Source: DSYU01 sp964437595 (GTDB lineage Bacteria > Chloroflexota > Anaerolineae > Anaerolineales > Anaerolineaceae). Taken from it: 64,000 nucleotides of DNA. Below are positions 26,558 through 35,321 of the stretch, piece by piece. The notes below the pieces were generated by a model. That model worked only from the letters and a program-made list of their open reading frames with translations. It did no database searches and was not told the origin of the DNA. Within the stretch, counting starts at the first letter, position 1, and each line of letters begins with the position of its first letter. The position numbers and the translations under genes are program-made. Location of the stretch: contig CAYTHO010000001.1 of assembly GCA_964437595.1 (NCBI GenBank), positions 62,001 through 126,000 of the forward strand, given 5' to 3'.

Positions 26558-26917
26558 ATGACGAATTCGAACTTTACGGCGCGAGTCCGTGGAAGGCCAG
26601 GCCTGACCGTGATCGACCTGGCGGGGGAAATCAATGCGTTTGCGGAGAAAGAACTAAACCAGGCTTACGGAGAGGCTGAACAGCAAGGCACCGTTGCGGT
26701 GGCACTGAGCTTCAATGAAGTCACTTACATCAACAGTACCGGCATTGCCTTAATTGTCGGCCTGCTGGGCCGCGCCCAGAAAGCACAGCAAAGCCTGTCC
26801 GTCTGGGGATTGAGCGAGCATTACATGGAAATCTTTCAGATTACACGCCTGGTCGATTTTTTAACCATTTACCCAGATGAAGCCAGCGCAGTGCAAGAGC
26901 TGCTTCACGACCGGTAA
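26558..26917 (+). CDS. STAS-domain anti-anti-sigma factor (RsbV/SpoIIAA-like)
   Basis: 119 residues, a single STAS domain. The phosphorylation loop reads VTYINSTGIALIV; in family members the Ser of the D/N-S-T/S-G motif is the residue phosphorylated by the RsbW-type kinase. The ATG follows the previous stop codon with no gap, and GAGGAG lies just ahead of it, so expression is tied to the phosphatase/kinase gene. It should bind the kinase domain when unphosphorylated. Confidence 0.88.
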   Translation: MTNSNFTARVRGRPGLTVIDLAGEINAFAEKELNQAYGEAEQQGTVAVALSFNEVTYINSTGIALIVGLLGRAQKAQQSLSVWGLSEHYMEIFQITRLVDFLTIYPDEASAVQELLHDR

Positions 26918-26930
26918 GGAGGAGAGTGCA

Positions 26931-27287
26931 ATGAACCAATTTCATATTCAAGTAACGGCTCGCAAAGTTGCCAGCAATGCCAGCATTCTGGATATCCAGG
27001 GTGAAATCAATGCTGCCGCCGAACCGGTCTTAATGGATGCTTACAACCAGGCCTGCGCTCAGGGTGCAAACACCATCCTGTTGAATTTCTCTGGCCTGAA
27101 GTATATGAACAGTTCCGGGATTGGCCTGCTGGTAACGCTGCTAATCCGCGTGCGCCGCCAGAACCAGCGCCTGGCTGCCTATTGCCTGAACGATCATTAC
27201 AAGCAGATTTTTGAACTAACCCGCCTCAATGAAGCGATTAGCATTTTTATAGATGAGGCCGAAGCATTGAATGGGATTCGTGTGTAA
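26931..27287 (+). CDS. STAS-domain anti-anti-sigma factor, second copy
   Basis: 118 residues, a STAS domain paralogous to its neighbour, with the loop LKYMNSSGIGLLV carrying the phosphorylatable Ser. ATG 26931 is preceded by AAGGAGGAGAG; a longer in-frame start within the preceding gene is rejected. Two antagonists for one kinase suggests two inputs or outputs converging on the same switch (inference). Confidence 0.88.
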   Translation: MNQFHIQVTARKVASNASILDIQGEINAAAEPVLMDAYNQACAQGANTILLNFSGLKYMNSSGIGLLVTLLIRVRRQNQRLAAYCLNDHYKQIFELTRLNEAISIFIDEAEALNGIRV

Positions 27288-27313
27288 ATCTTTATTCCTT
27301 TAGTGAGTTTGAA

Positions 27314-28087
27314 ATGAGCAACCCTTTGTTCGAATCGAACCAGGATCAGCCCCGGCAGGGCAATTGGGCCCTACCGGTGAAACACCTGGATGCATCTGGT
27401 GTATCCGGTAACGCTGTCAATCTGAATGTATCCGGTCGCAGCGTTACCAATCCGCTAACTGGTTTTGGCCAGATGTGGCAGAAAACCTATCGCATCCGCT
27501 TGAGCGAAGTGCAGGCTTCTTCCCAGGAAATCGTCAGGGTGTGGAAAGAAAATTTTGCCAGCTTCTGGCCCAAGGGCAATTACTTTTATGGCAGCGGCAG
27601 GCCGATTGAGCCAGGAGATGTGGCAGTTTTAAACCTGGCCGGTCCGGGCGGGATAAACGCGCCAGGCGGGAAACCGTTGATCTCCACCGGTATACTGGTC
27701 ATCTATGCGGATGAAGTATCTTTCTCCTTTTTAACCCCGGAAGGGCACATGTTCGCGGGGCTGATTACGTTTAACGTGATCGAGGACGAATGCACGCCGG
27801 TTGCACAGATTCAGGCCCTGGTGCGCGGCAGCGATCCCATTTATGAAATCGTTCTCCGTTTGGGCATCGGGCACAAAATGGAGGATGAATTCTGGAAGGA
27901 TACGCTGCGTAACCTGGCTGCGCGGTTTGGCGCGCGTACGGAACCCACCCTCACCCGGGTATGCGTTGATTCTCGGTTACAATGGTCGGGCGCCAAAAAC
28001 GTGTGGCACAACGCCGGGGTACGCACTACTCTCTATACCCTCGGATTGCCTTTCCGATGGTTGGGTCGAAAAATCGTGCGGAGGTAA
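27314..28087 (+). CDS. Protein of unknown function in the partner-switch operon
   Basis: 257 residues, no signal peptide and no clear membrane segment. I do not recognise the family with confidence. The central part (YFYGSGRPIEPGDVAVLN, ISTGILVIYADEVSFSFLTP, EGHMFAGLITFNVIEDE, ALVRGSDPIYEIVLRLG) reads like an alpha/beta START- or DUF1990-like ligand-binding fold, and KMEDEFWKDTLRNLAARFG forms a terminal helix. It lies 26 bases after the second STAS gene and 10 bases before the oxidoreductase, so it is co-transcribed with both. A lipid- or polyketide-binding partner of the oxidoreductase is one guess. Confidence 0.6.
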   Translation: MSNPLFESNQDQPRQGNWALPVKHLDASGVSGNAVNLNVSGRSVTNPLTGFGQMWQKTYRIRLSEVQASSQEIVRVWKENFASFWPKGNYFYGSGRPIEPGDVAVLNLAGPGGINAPGGKPLISTGILVIYADEVSFSFLTPEGHMFAGLITFNVIEDECTPVAQIQALVRGSDPIYEIVLRLGIGHKMEDEFWKDTLRNLAARFGARTEPTLTRVCVDSRLQWSGAKNVWHNAGVRTTLYTLGLPFRWLGRKIVRR

Positions 28088-28097
28088 CAGACCCCAT

Positions 28098-29600
28098 ATG
28101 CATTCAACGCGAAGCGCCGGGGCAAGAAGCGTTCATCGAGCCTGGCCACGGTCAGGTGATGCCGTAGTGATTGGTGCTGGTCCAAACGGCCTGGCTGCCG
28201 CCATTACCCTGGCGCGGGCGGGCCGCTCCGTTCATCTCGTGGAGGGTCGGGAAACGATTGGTGGCGGTGCGCGCACTGCCGAGCTTACATTACCCGGTTT
28301 CCGGCATGATATTTGCTCGGCAATCCATCCCCTGGGGGTTGGGTCGCCATTTTTTCAAGACCTGACGCTGAACGAGTTTGGCCTGGAATGGGTGTTTCCT
28401 CCATATGCGGTTGCCCACCCGCTGGATGATGGCACCGCTGTTGTGATCCAGAATTCGATTGAAAGATCCGCCGACACCATGGGCCGCGACGCCGGGGCTT
28501 ATACCCGCTTGATGATCCCATTCGTTGCCGACTGGTACAAAATCTTGCGCGACCTGCTCGGCCCTTTCCCCTTTCCACCTCAATACCCGTTCGCCCTGGC
28601 GCGCTTTGGCTTGCTGGCGTTACTCCCTGCGGCAGCTTTGATCAAAATCCTCTTTCGCGGGCCGCGCGCCCGGGCCGTTTTTGCCGGGATGGCAGCGCAC
28701 TCGATGATTCCACTGGAGGCCCCGGCAACCGCATCTTTTGGTCTGATCCTTTCGCTGCTGGCGCATGCCATTGGCTGGCCAATGGCTCGTACTGGTTCTC
28801 AGGCTATCGTGGATGCCATGGCCAGCTATTTTCAATCCCTGGGCGGGACGATTACTACCGGTATGGTGGTAAACAGCCTGGACGAACTGCCCCAATCGCG
28901 CAGCTTTTTGTTCGATGTCACGCCTCGCCAGTTGGTGAAGATTACCGGTTCGCGGCTGCCGGATGGGTACCGCGGAGCGCTCAACCGCTATCGTTATGGA
29001 CCGGGCGTGTTTAAGATCGATTATGCCCTGGATGGTCCCGTTCCGTGGAAAGCTGTGGAATGCCTGCGTGCTGGTACCGTGCATGTAGGCGGCACTTTCG
29101 AGGAAATCTGCGTCTCAGAGCAGGCCGCTAACCGCGGCGAGCACGCTGCCCGCCCCTTTGTGCTGGTCACGCAGCAGTCGCTGTTTGATCCATCCCGCGC
29201 GCCAGCCGGGAAACAGACTTTGTGGGCCTACTGCCACGTACCCAACGGTTCCACTCAGGATATGACCCAGGCCATTGAGGATCAGATCGAGCGCTTTGCA
29301 CCAGGTTTCCGCAGCCGAATCCTGGCACGCCATATCACCAACACGCATGAGATGGAAAGCTATAACCCCAATTATATTGGCGGTGATATCAATGGCGGCG
29401 CGCAAACGATTACCCAGTTCTTTACTCGCCCGGTCGCGCGCCGGGTGCCTTACGCTACACCGGTGAAAGGCCTATATATCTGTTCTTCGTCCACCCCACC
29501 TGGCGGCGGCGTGCATGGCATGTGCGGCTTCCACGCGGCCAGGGCAGCCCTGCGCGATCTAAAAAAAGGGAATCACCTGGAGATTGCGGGCGAAAAATAA
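28098..29600 (+). CDS. FAD-dependent oxidoreductase, phytoene dehydrogenase/PYROXD2-like
   Basis: 500 residues. The N-terminal Rossmann motif is DAVVIGAGPNGLAAAITLARAG followed by the acidic strand end HLVEG and GGGARTAELTLPGF, typical of carotenoid-desaturase-like flavoproteins; the C-terminal FAD segment reads VKGLYICSSSTPPGGGVHGM. Residues ~150-210 contain hydrophobic stretches that may contact membrane. ATG 28098 was chosen; the frame is open upstream but overlaps the preceding gene. No other carotenoid gene is present, so a general hydride-transfer role on a lipid-like substrate is more likely than phytoene desaturation (inference). It ends 8 bases from the convergent YYY gene. Confidence 0.82.
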   Translation: MHSTRSAGARSVHRAWPRSGDAVVIGAGPNGLAAAITLARAGRSVHLVEGRETIGGGARTAELTLPGFRHDICSAIHPLGVGSPFFQDLTLNEFGLEWVFPPYAVAHPLDDGTAVVIQNSIERSADTMGRDAGAYTRLMIPFVADWYKILRDLLGPFPFPPQYPFALARFGLLALLPAAALIKILFRGPRARAVFAGMAAHSMIPLEAPATASFGLILSLLAHAIGWPMARTGSQAIVDAMASYFQSLGGTITTGMVVNSLDELPQSRSFLFDVTPRQLVKITGSRLPDGYRGALNRYRYGPGVFKIDYALDGPVPWKAVECLRAGTVHVGGTFEEICVSEQAANRGEHAARPFVLVTQQSLFDPSRAPAGKQTLWAYCHVPNGSTQDMTQAIEDQIERFAPGFRSRILARHITNTHEMESYNPNYIGGDINGGAQTITQFFTRPVARRVPYATPVKGLYICSSSTPPGGGVHGMCGFHAARAALRDLKKGNHLEIAGEK

Positions 29601-29608
29601 GCCGCCTC

Positions 29609-32272
29609 CTATGGCTCGCCTGGCCCAGGCACCTGGTAGATAAGGGTGCTGCTGCCGGAGAACACTTTTGTCAGGATCGCATCGAACTTGCCAATAGCCC
29701 GGTCTGTCCGGCAGGCGTTGGCCGGTTCCTGGCAAAGTTTTGAAATATAGGCGCGCTCGGTATCGCCAATGATCACATAGCGCACCTGCCACTCTTGAAG
29801 CAGATCCAGCGCTGTATTTGCGTCAGCGGTTGTGAAAATGGTGCGGATTACCGGTGTTCGCCGGGTAATTTCCTCGTAATCCCCGCGCCACTGCCCTTCG
29901 TGGTTGGTCCAGCCTAAGATAGTAGGGTAACCGGTAAACGCGCTGATCCGCCCAGCATTCTCGTATCCGCCGCTGCCCGCTTCCAGGATGCGCGGCACGC
30001 CGCCATCTGGGAGCCGGCCGTTTTGCAGCAACCATTGGATCGCCGCCCAATCATCGGGATGCTCGGCCCACGGGTGGTTGTAAAAACCGGAAAATGTCGC
30101 TGCGGCATCCAGGTTGGGGGGACGGGAAAATTCCTCCACCCGGCGGTATATACCCATTATTGGATAAACCATTCCCGCGCCAATCAGCAGCGCCGCACCT
30201 GCCGAAAATATGATGCGGGCCAGCCTGCCGCTGTACCGCATCACCCACCAGGCGCCGTATGCGCTGGCAACCGCCATCATCACCCAGCCCTGGTAGTAGA
30301 ACTTAAAGATTGTATTCATGCGCATGCCAAAGTTGTCGCGCAGGTACACGAACTCCACTACCAGGGTTAGCGCCAGCCCGGCGAAGGCTGCCAGCATGGC
30401 AAACAGGGTAGCCGGGGCATCAGGCTGCGGCGCTGGACCGGGCATATTTACATTATCGCCAGACCTGGTTGGCTGATCTTCCAGTGTCCTGCGTTCTCTA
30501 CGCGGGAGAATGCTTGCCGCCATCACCGCCAATAAGCCAGAGAGCACCAAAAACAACCACGGGTCGGTGATGCGCGCCATCAATGCGCGCGCCATGCCTT
30601 CCTGCAGGTTCATGCCTTGCAGGAAGGTCTGAATATAGGAACTGCTTTCCATTCCACCGCCCGATATCACCAGGGTGGCTGCCAGGAGCAGGGCCAGCCA
30701 CAGGCCGAAGCACAGCCCGCAAATCCAGCCCCAGGCTCGTACCACTGATAGTAGGAAGCGCCCATGGTTTATGCGCCATGCCGCGCCAATGGTGAAAAAT
30801 CCCAGGATGAATATAAACGGCCCAAACATCACCAGGTACTGCGCCAGGCGCGTAGGCAGAAAGACGTAAGGCAGCACCCCTCCCGCTTGTGAAGAAAAAC
30901 TGAGGAAGAAGAAAATATATAGCAGCGCAGCCCCCGATGCCAGTCCCGCACCCAATGCCGCTGCCTGCCCCAGCATCCGCCAGTCCAGCCGCTCGCCGGT
31001 CAGCACCCGCCCGCCGGTATATGCGAACAGAACCAGCCCCAGGCAGATGGGAAAGTCCCAGGTATTCAAAAAGAGCAGGCTGCCCAGCGCCAGCGCATAA
31101 AACAGGTACAGGCCGAACGACCCTCGCTGGGCTTTTACCCACTTGGCCCAGGTTTGACTGCTGCCATCCAGGGTTGGTGCATCTTCTTCCTGGCGGGGTG
31201 GGGATATCTGCCGCATAAGTAAGTTGAAGGCCAGCCCAACGACCAGCAGAACAAAAGGAAGCGCCATTTTGTGCGGGTGATTGTCGCCCAGCAGGAAGCT
31301 AAAAAATGGAAACTCATCGATCGGCTGGAACAACACAGGCTGGCTGGAGAGATCCAGGTCGTGCAGCACGCGCGATGCACGCCACCACCACCAGCCCTCG
31401 TCGGGGTAGAAGCTCCCATTCTGAGGGACGCCAAGCAGATCGGGGATGTTGATCCACTCCCAAAAAGCAGCCGGGAGCAGGCCAGTAGAATACAGCCCTT
31501 CCAGCAGTCCTTCCAGGTTTCCCAGGATCGTTACCATCAGGGAGGCCAGCAGCCCGGCTGCCACCGCGGGGATGTTCGTTCTGCCGCCGGCTGTGTTCGT
31601 TCTGCCGCCGGCTGTGTTTTCCCTGCCGCCGGTGCCAGCCGTGGCAACCAGGTTGTACACGACCCCATACGCTGTGACTGCCGTCAGGGCAAAGGTGAGC
31701 GCATCATACAGGTCGAAGCTGATCGTTGCTGCCACACCGGAGAAGCGCGTCATCACCGCCATCATCACATAACCGAAATAATAATATGAAATGCCGTACC
31801 CGGCCATCCATGGGTCGAGGGGTGGGAAGTGCGGGCTGTTGAGCACGCCGTTCAAAAAGGCGATCTCCATAAATTTTTCGCCGCCTGCCGGGAGTATTTT
31901 TTCCGGGGTATATGCGCGTATCAGCGCCCATCCGGCGAAGGCCAGCAAGAACAGCAGCTCAACGGCCAGCACCTGGGCTTTATTTTCTCGCCACAGCCAG
32001 CGCAGGTCCGCGAGAAAACGGCCCCGCCAGACCCCCACCCAAACGGAGATGCCTGCCACCAGCAGCAGTGCGAGGAAAATGCCCCCGCTGGTATTGGTCA
32101 GGATTCCGGCGCTGGCGCCAAACCAAAGCATGTATGCAACCAGTAAAAGCCCCATGGCTTTTGCAAACGCATAACCGCGGTCCGGCAGCCAGGCGAAGAC
32201 GCGTTGGGTCAGCGGCAGCGCTGCCAGCCCAAAGATTTGAATTGCCGCCCACCAGGTAATGAAAGGGAGCAC
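29609..32272 (-). CDS. Chlorarchaeal YYY-domain (DUF2298) polytopic membrane protein
   Basis: 887 residues with about 18 transmembrane helices. The name-giving motif is present as AGYGISYYYFGYVMMA (~180-195), and the family's distribution (Chloroflexota and archaea) supports the taxonomic guess. Other family-like features are FQPIDEFPFFSFLLGDNHPHKMALPF in the first large loop and YYQGWVMMAVASAYG late in the chain, with a C-terminal soluble domain (ATFSGFYNHPWAEHPDDWAAI, RYVIIGDTERAYIS). The layout is like GT-C glycosyltransferases, so membrane glycosyl transfer is plausible but unproven. The start is GTG 32272 with AGGAGG six bases upstream. Residues ~210-232 come from a 21-bp tandem repeat. 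Confidence 0.85.
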   Translation of the reverse strand: MLPFITWWAAIQIFGLAALPLTQRVFAWLPDRGYAFAKAMGLLLVAYMLWFGASAGILTNTSGGIFLALLLVAGISVWVGVWRGRFLADLRWLWRENKAQVLAVELLFLLAFAGWALIRAYTPEKILPAGGEKFMEIAFLNGVLNSPHFPPLDPWMAGYGISYYYFGYVMMAVMTRFSGVAATISFDLYDALTFALTAVTAYGVVYNLVATAGTGGRENTAGGRTNTAGGRTNIPAVAAGLLASLMVTILGNLEGLLEGLYSTGLLPAAFWEWINIPDLLGVPQNGSFYPDEGWWWWRASRVLHDLDLSSQPVLFQPIDEFPFFSFLLGDNHPHKMALPFVLLVVGLAFNLLMRQISPPRQEEDAPTLDGSSQTWAKWVKAQRGSFGLYLFYALALGSLLFLNTWDFPICLGLVLFAYTGGRVLTGERLDWRMLGQAAALGAGLASGAALLYIFFFLSFSSQAGGVLPYVFLPTRLAQYLVMFGPFIFILGFFTIGAAWRINHGRFLLSVVRAWGWICGLCFGLWLALLLAATLVISGGGMESSSYIQTFLQGMNLQEGMARALMARITDPWLFLVLSGLLAVMAASILPRRERRTLEDQPTRSGDNVNMPGPAPQPDAPATLFAMLAAFAGLALTLVVEFVYLRDNFGMRMNTIFKFYYQGWVMMAVASAYGAWWVMRYSGRLARIIFSAGAALLIGAGMVYPIMGIYRRVEEFSRPPNLDAAATFSGFYNHPWAEHPDDWAAIQWLLQNGRLPDGGVPRILEAGSGGYENAGRISAFTGYPTILGWTNHEGQWRGDYEEITRRTPVIRTIFTTADANTALDLLQEWQVRYVIIGDTERAYISKLCQEPANACRTDRAIGKFDAILTKVFSGSSTLIYQVPGPGEP
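31574..31636 (-). repeat. 21-bp tandem repeat inside the YYY gene
   Basis: Two exact copies (31574-31594, 31595-31615) and one diverged copy (31616-31636) encode a repeated G-G-R-T/E-N-x-A heptapeptide in an extramembrane loop. The frame is kept, so copy number could vary without breaking the gene. Confidence 0.8.
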
Positions 32273-32294
32273 TTGCGCCTCCTCGCTGCGGTTC

Positions 32295-33404
32295 CTACAC
32301 GTTCAGGGTGTCGATAGATTTCCCGGAGAGAGTCACGAACTGCTTCATCAGTGTTACGGTTAAGCAGGAATGGGCCGGCAGGATGCATACCAGGTCGCCA
32401 ACCTCCAGGCGTTGAGCATCCTCGGCCCGCATGCGCAGAATGCCGTGCTCCTGGGAAAGAGCAGAAACGTAAGCTCCGGGCAGCGGCGCGCTCCAGCGAT
32501 CTCCTACGGGCAGGCAGACATCGCCATAAACCCGCTGATCGCCCTCTATGACAAAATCTTTCGACAGGTGCACTGCTCCGCCATAGATCACCACCTCGCC
32601 GCGTTCCGGATGTTTTGCCACTACCGGACAGGCCAGCGCCACGGCGATATCTTCCCACCCGCATGAACCAATGCGTGCCTGAGTGGCATCGTAGAAGACA
32701 AAGTTGCCAGGGCGGATCTCGTCTACCTGCCCCATCTCCGGGCACAGGCTGGCGGCTGGGGTATCGCCAACGCTGATTTCCAGGCTATCAAAACCCTGCT
32801 CTTGCAATTCGCGGCGCAGCCCATTTATGCGCGCGGCGCTTTCGTGGTAGTGCTGGCAGACTTCTTCTGCACCCCGTGCCCCGTACGTGTGCCCTGCATG
32901 AGTCAAGACCCCGCGCAGGCGGAAGTTCCCCACGGTCTGCACTGCCCGGGCCACTTCCGCTACCCGTTCGGACTGGTCCCAGGCCAGCCCGGTGCGGTGC
33001 GCGCCTGCATCAACTTTAAGCCACACATCTGCCGGGTTTTGGAATACTCCGCTCATCCGTTGGACGGCATCCACCGACTCGATCAGCAAACCCAGGTGCA
33101 CTTGCCCTGCCAGTTCGTTCAGCGCTGCCGCCTGGCGCACGTTGGCTGAAAATGCGATCGTGATATCCCTCCAACCATGCATTGCAAAGTACCGTGCCAT
33201 GTCGACCGAAGAAACGGTAATCATCTCCACGCCAGCTTCACGAAACCATCCCCCAATTTCCGCCGATTGATGCGTTTTAAAATGCGGGCGGAATCGAATT
33301 TTTAGCGCGGCAGCCTTCATAACCATGCGCTGGATATTGTTACGGGCGATGGTTTCATTGAGCAATAACGTGGGTTTTTCGATTTGGGGGAAGATGAAAG
33401 CCAT
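32295..33404 (-). CDS. D-threonine aldolase / D-serine dehydratase-like PLP enzyme
   Basis: 369 residues. Fold-type III PLP enzyme (alanine-racemase-like barrel plus D-serine-dehydratase-like C-terminal domain). The PLP lysine lies in RFRPHFKTHQ (Lys43); the divalent metal site of the family is seen as PAHSC (His345, Cys347). Members cleave D-threonine to glycine and acetaldehyde or deaminate D-serine. It is 22 bases upstream of the YYY gene and probably co-transcribed with it. TATAAT lies 7 bases ahead of the ATG with no ribosome binding site, so the message looks leaderless. Confidence 0.85.
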   Translation of the reverse strand: MAFIFPQIEKPTLLLNETIARNNIQRMVMKAAALKIRFRPHFKTHQSAEIGGWFREAGVEMITVSSVDMARYFAMHGWRDITIAFSANVRQAAALNELAGQVHLGLLIESVDAVQRMSGVFQNPADVWLKVDAGAHRTGLAWDQSERVAEVARAVQTVGNFRLRGVLTHAGHTYGARGAEEVCQHYHESAARINGLRRELQEQGFDSLEISVGDTPAASLCPEMGQVDEIRPGNFVFYDATQARIGSCGWEDIAVALACPVVAKHPERGEVVIYGGAVHLSKDFVIEGDQRVYGDVCLPVGDRWSAPLPGAYVSALSQEHGILRMRAEDAQRLEVGDLVCILPAHSCLTVTLMKQFVTLSGKSIDTLNV

Positions 33405-33411
33405 GGTGTAA

Positions 33412-33417
33412 ATTATA
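33412..33417 (-). promoter_or_regulatory. -10 box (TATAAT) of a leaderless transcript
   Basis: Minus-strand TATAAT ends 7 bases before ATG 33404, with no Shine-Dalgarno between. The -35 region is poor. Confidence 0.5.
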
Positions 33418-33437
33418 GCGGATATAAAGGTGGAATC

Positions 33438-35165
33438 TCACGGTATTGTGAAATAAATGGTTGCCCCCTGGTCGACCTCTCCAGTTGCCCAAACATCCCC
33501 ATGGTGTCGCTTGATAATCCGCTTGACGGTTGCCAAACCAATCCCCGTTCCTGGAAATTCTTCGTCTGAATGCAGGCGCTGAAATATGCCAAATAATTTA
33601 TCCGCATAGGTCATATCAAAACCAGCGCCATTGTCGCGGATGAAATACGTAGCTACTTCGCCCTCTTGTTTGCCCAACTCGATGCGGGCCGGATTTCGCA
33701 TCGCAGAAAATTTCCACGCATTGCCCAGCAGATTTGCCAGGACAATTTGCATGAGCTGCCGGTCCGCAACCACGGTTAAATTGTCAGGGATAATCCTTTC
33801 TACGCTGCGCTGCGGTTCATGCAGGCAGAACTCGTCCAGAATGGAAGCGGCCATTTCGCTAAGGTTAACTTGCTCCAGTTGGATTTCGTTCAGCGTCAGG
33901 CGATAAAGGCTGAGCAACGCATCAATGATGCGCTTCATATCTTCGCTGGCTTTGATAACGTGGCCCAGGTACAGGTGCATTTCTGGGTCAATCCGTTCAG
34001 CGTGATCTTCCAGGATCGCCCGGCTGAAACCCTCAATGGCTCGCAGCGGAGCGCGTAAATCGTGAGCCAGAGAGAAACTAAAAGACTCAAGCTCCTGGTT
34101 CGCAATGGTTAGTGCAGCAGTGCGCTCTTGTACCTGATCTTCCAGGTGTTCGCGGTATTCACGAAGGGCTTCGTCAGAGCGAACCCTCTCCGTTATATCC
34201 CTTGCGGCAATCAATAACAGCTTCTTGCCTTGCCATTCAAAAAACCGCCCAGTGATCTCCATTGGGATGATTCTTTCATCTCTGGTTCGTACCAGACCCT
34301 TCGGAATAAGAATGGACTGCGCCTGCATCTGGATAAGCTGGCGGGTCTGGAGCGGCTCTCCAGAAAGCTGGAGAATGCTCATCGAAAGCAGTTCGTTGCG
34401 CTCATACCCAAACATTTGGGTTACCGTTGTATTGGCATCCAGGATTTGCGTGGTTTCTGTATCGATCACCAGGATGGCTTCTGACCCTAACTCGAACAGC
34501 GTGCGGTAGCGTTCCTCGCTTTCTCGTAAGGCGTGTTCCGCCTGCTGGCGTTCAGCGATCTCCGTTTGCAATTCCTGGTTGCGTTCCGAAAGCGCAGCCG
34601 CATTGCTGCGGGCCAGATAGAGAGCGTTAAGGATACTTCTCTGGGCCAATACGAGCAAAATAGCTGTAATGCACATTACGCCCGCATAGGTCAGCCATTG
34701 TAAGAACCCGGTCGTCTGGTAATAAACCGGTGGAAGTTTCCCGGCAATTTCAGCGTGGTACAGAACATATAAAATCGCACTGATAACAACGGCTGTTCCA
34801 ATCGTGGCGCGTTTGCTTTGCGTTAGTCCAGCAACCGCAATGCAGGCCACGAAACCGCTTACTGCTGGAATGCGGATGCTGCCGTTCTGATAAATGATCA
34901 GCGTGATCCCGATGATAAGGATGCCCAACAGTAACCAGTTTGCCTGGGTAACAAAGCCGCGGCGCATGATCAGCCACAAACCAAAGAAGACAACTGCCAT
35001 ACTGGCTGTAACGATAACGGTTATGGGATGATCGACGAAGGCCGCCCAGATCCCAAAAACGATAAATAACGACAGTAGAATAACGTGCAGCACCCCAGCG
35101 GCACGGGTTTTCCTTTCATCAGGAAAAGACGGAGGTTGTAACAGTTTTGATAGGAACAACCACAT
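33438..35165 (-). CDS. PAS-domain sensor histidine kinase
   Basis: 575 residues. Five or six transmembrane helices (residues ~25-180) without a large periplasmic loop, a coiled coil (~185-215), a PAS domain (~217-330: YRTLFELGSEAILVIDTETTQ), then HisKA with FSLAHDLRAPLRAIEGF (His368) and HATPase_c with N-box LANLLGNAWKFS, IRDNGAGFDM, GIFQRLHSDEEFPGTGIGLA. It resembles bacteriophytochrome-type kinases in its catalytic part but has no chromophore domain. No response regulator is adjacent, so it is an orphan. AGGAAA precedes the ATG. It diverges from the radical SAM gene. Confidence 0.88.
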   Translation of the reverse strand: MWLFLSKLLQPPSFPDERKTRAAGVLHVILLSLFIVFGIWAAFVDHPITVIVTASMAVVFFGLWLIMRRGFVTQANWLLLGILIIGITLIIYQNGSIRIPAVSGFVACIAVAGLTQSKRATIGTAVVISAILYVLYHAEIAGKLPPVYYQTTGFLQWLTYAGVMCITAILLVLAQRSILNALYLARSNAAALSERNQELQTEIAERQQAEHALRESEERYRTLFELGSEAILVIDTETTQILDANTTVTQMFGYERNELLSMSILQLSGEPLQTRQLIQMQAQSILIPKGLVRTRDERIIPMEITGRFFEWQGKKLLLIAARDITERVRSDEALREYREHLEDQVQERTAALTIANQELESFSFSLAHDLRAPLRAIEGFSRAILEDHAERIDPEMHLYLGHVIKASEDMKRIIDALLSLYRLTLNEIQLEQVNLSEMAASILDEFCLHEPQRSVERIIPDNLTVVADRQLMQIVLANLLGNAWKFSAMRNPARIELGKQEGEVATYFIRDNGAGFDMTYADKLFGIFQRLHSDEEFPGTGIGLATVKRIIKRHHGDVWATGEVDQGATIYFTIP

Positions 35166-35286
35166 AACGATTTCCTACGCTTGAGAGGAATAACAAAGCA
35201 AATTCATTGTAGCATCTAAATGTATAGAAGGACTTCTGGATAAACGGTATTACCGGATAATTTTGCCCGCCATTCTTTTTTCTACA

Positions 35287-35315
35287 TTGACTTTATTGAA
35301 CGTGCGTTCTATAAT
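35287..35315 (+). promoter_or_regulatory. Near-consensus promoter of the radical SAM repair gene
   Basis: TTGACT (35287-35292), 17-base spacer, TATAAT (35310-35315). The ATG is at 35322, exactly where transcription should begin, so the message is leaderless. The spacer holds a LexA-type box. Confidence 0.8.
35298..35309. promoter_or_regulatory. Candidate LexA (SOS) operator GAAC-GTGC-GTTC
   Basis: The 12 bases match the Gram-positive/actinobacterial LexA core GAAC-RNRY-GTTC exactly, and lie between the -35 and -10 boxes where a bound repressor would block RNA polymerase. The adjacent gene is of a DNA-repair type, which strengthens the call. Confidence 0.6.
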
Positions 35316-35321
35316 GGTTAC

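Noticed and set aside
27801..28097. N-terminal extension of the flavoprotein gene by 99 codons
   Set aside because: It overlaps the preceding gene in another frame and lacks conserved sequence; the Rossmann motif starts soon after ATG 28098.
30498..31142. 214-codon minus-strand frame within the YYY gene
   Set aside because: Out-of-frame shadow of a strongly supported membrane-protein gene, with no domain of its own.
31574..31636. Short repeats resembling a CRISPR array
   Set aside because: Units are 21 bp, directly adjacent, without spacers, and in frame within a coding gene.
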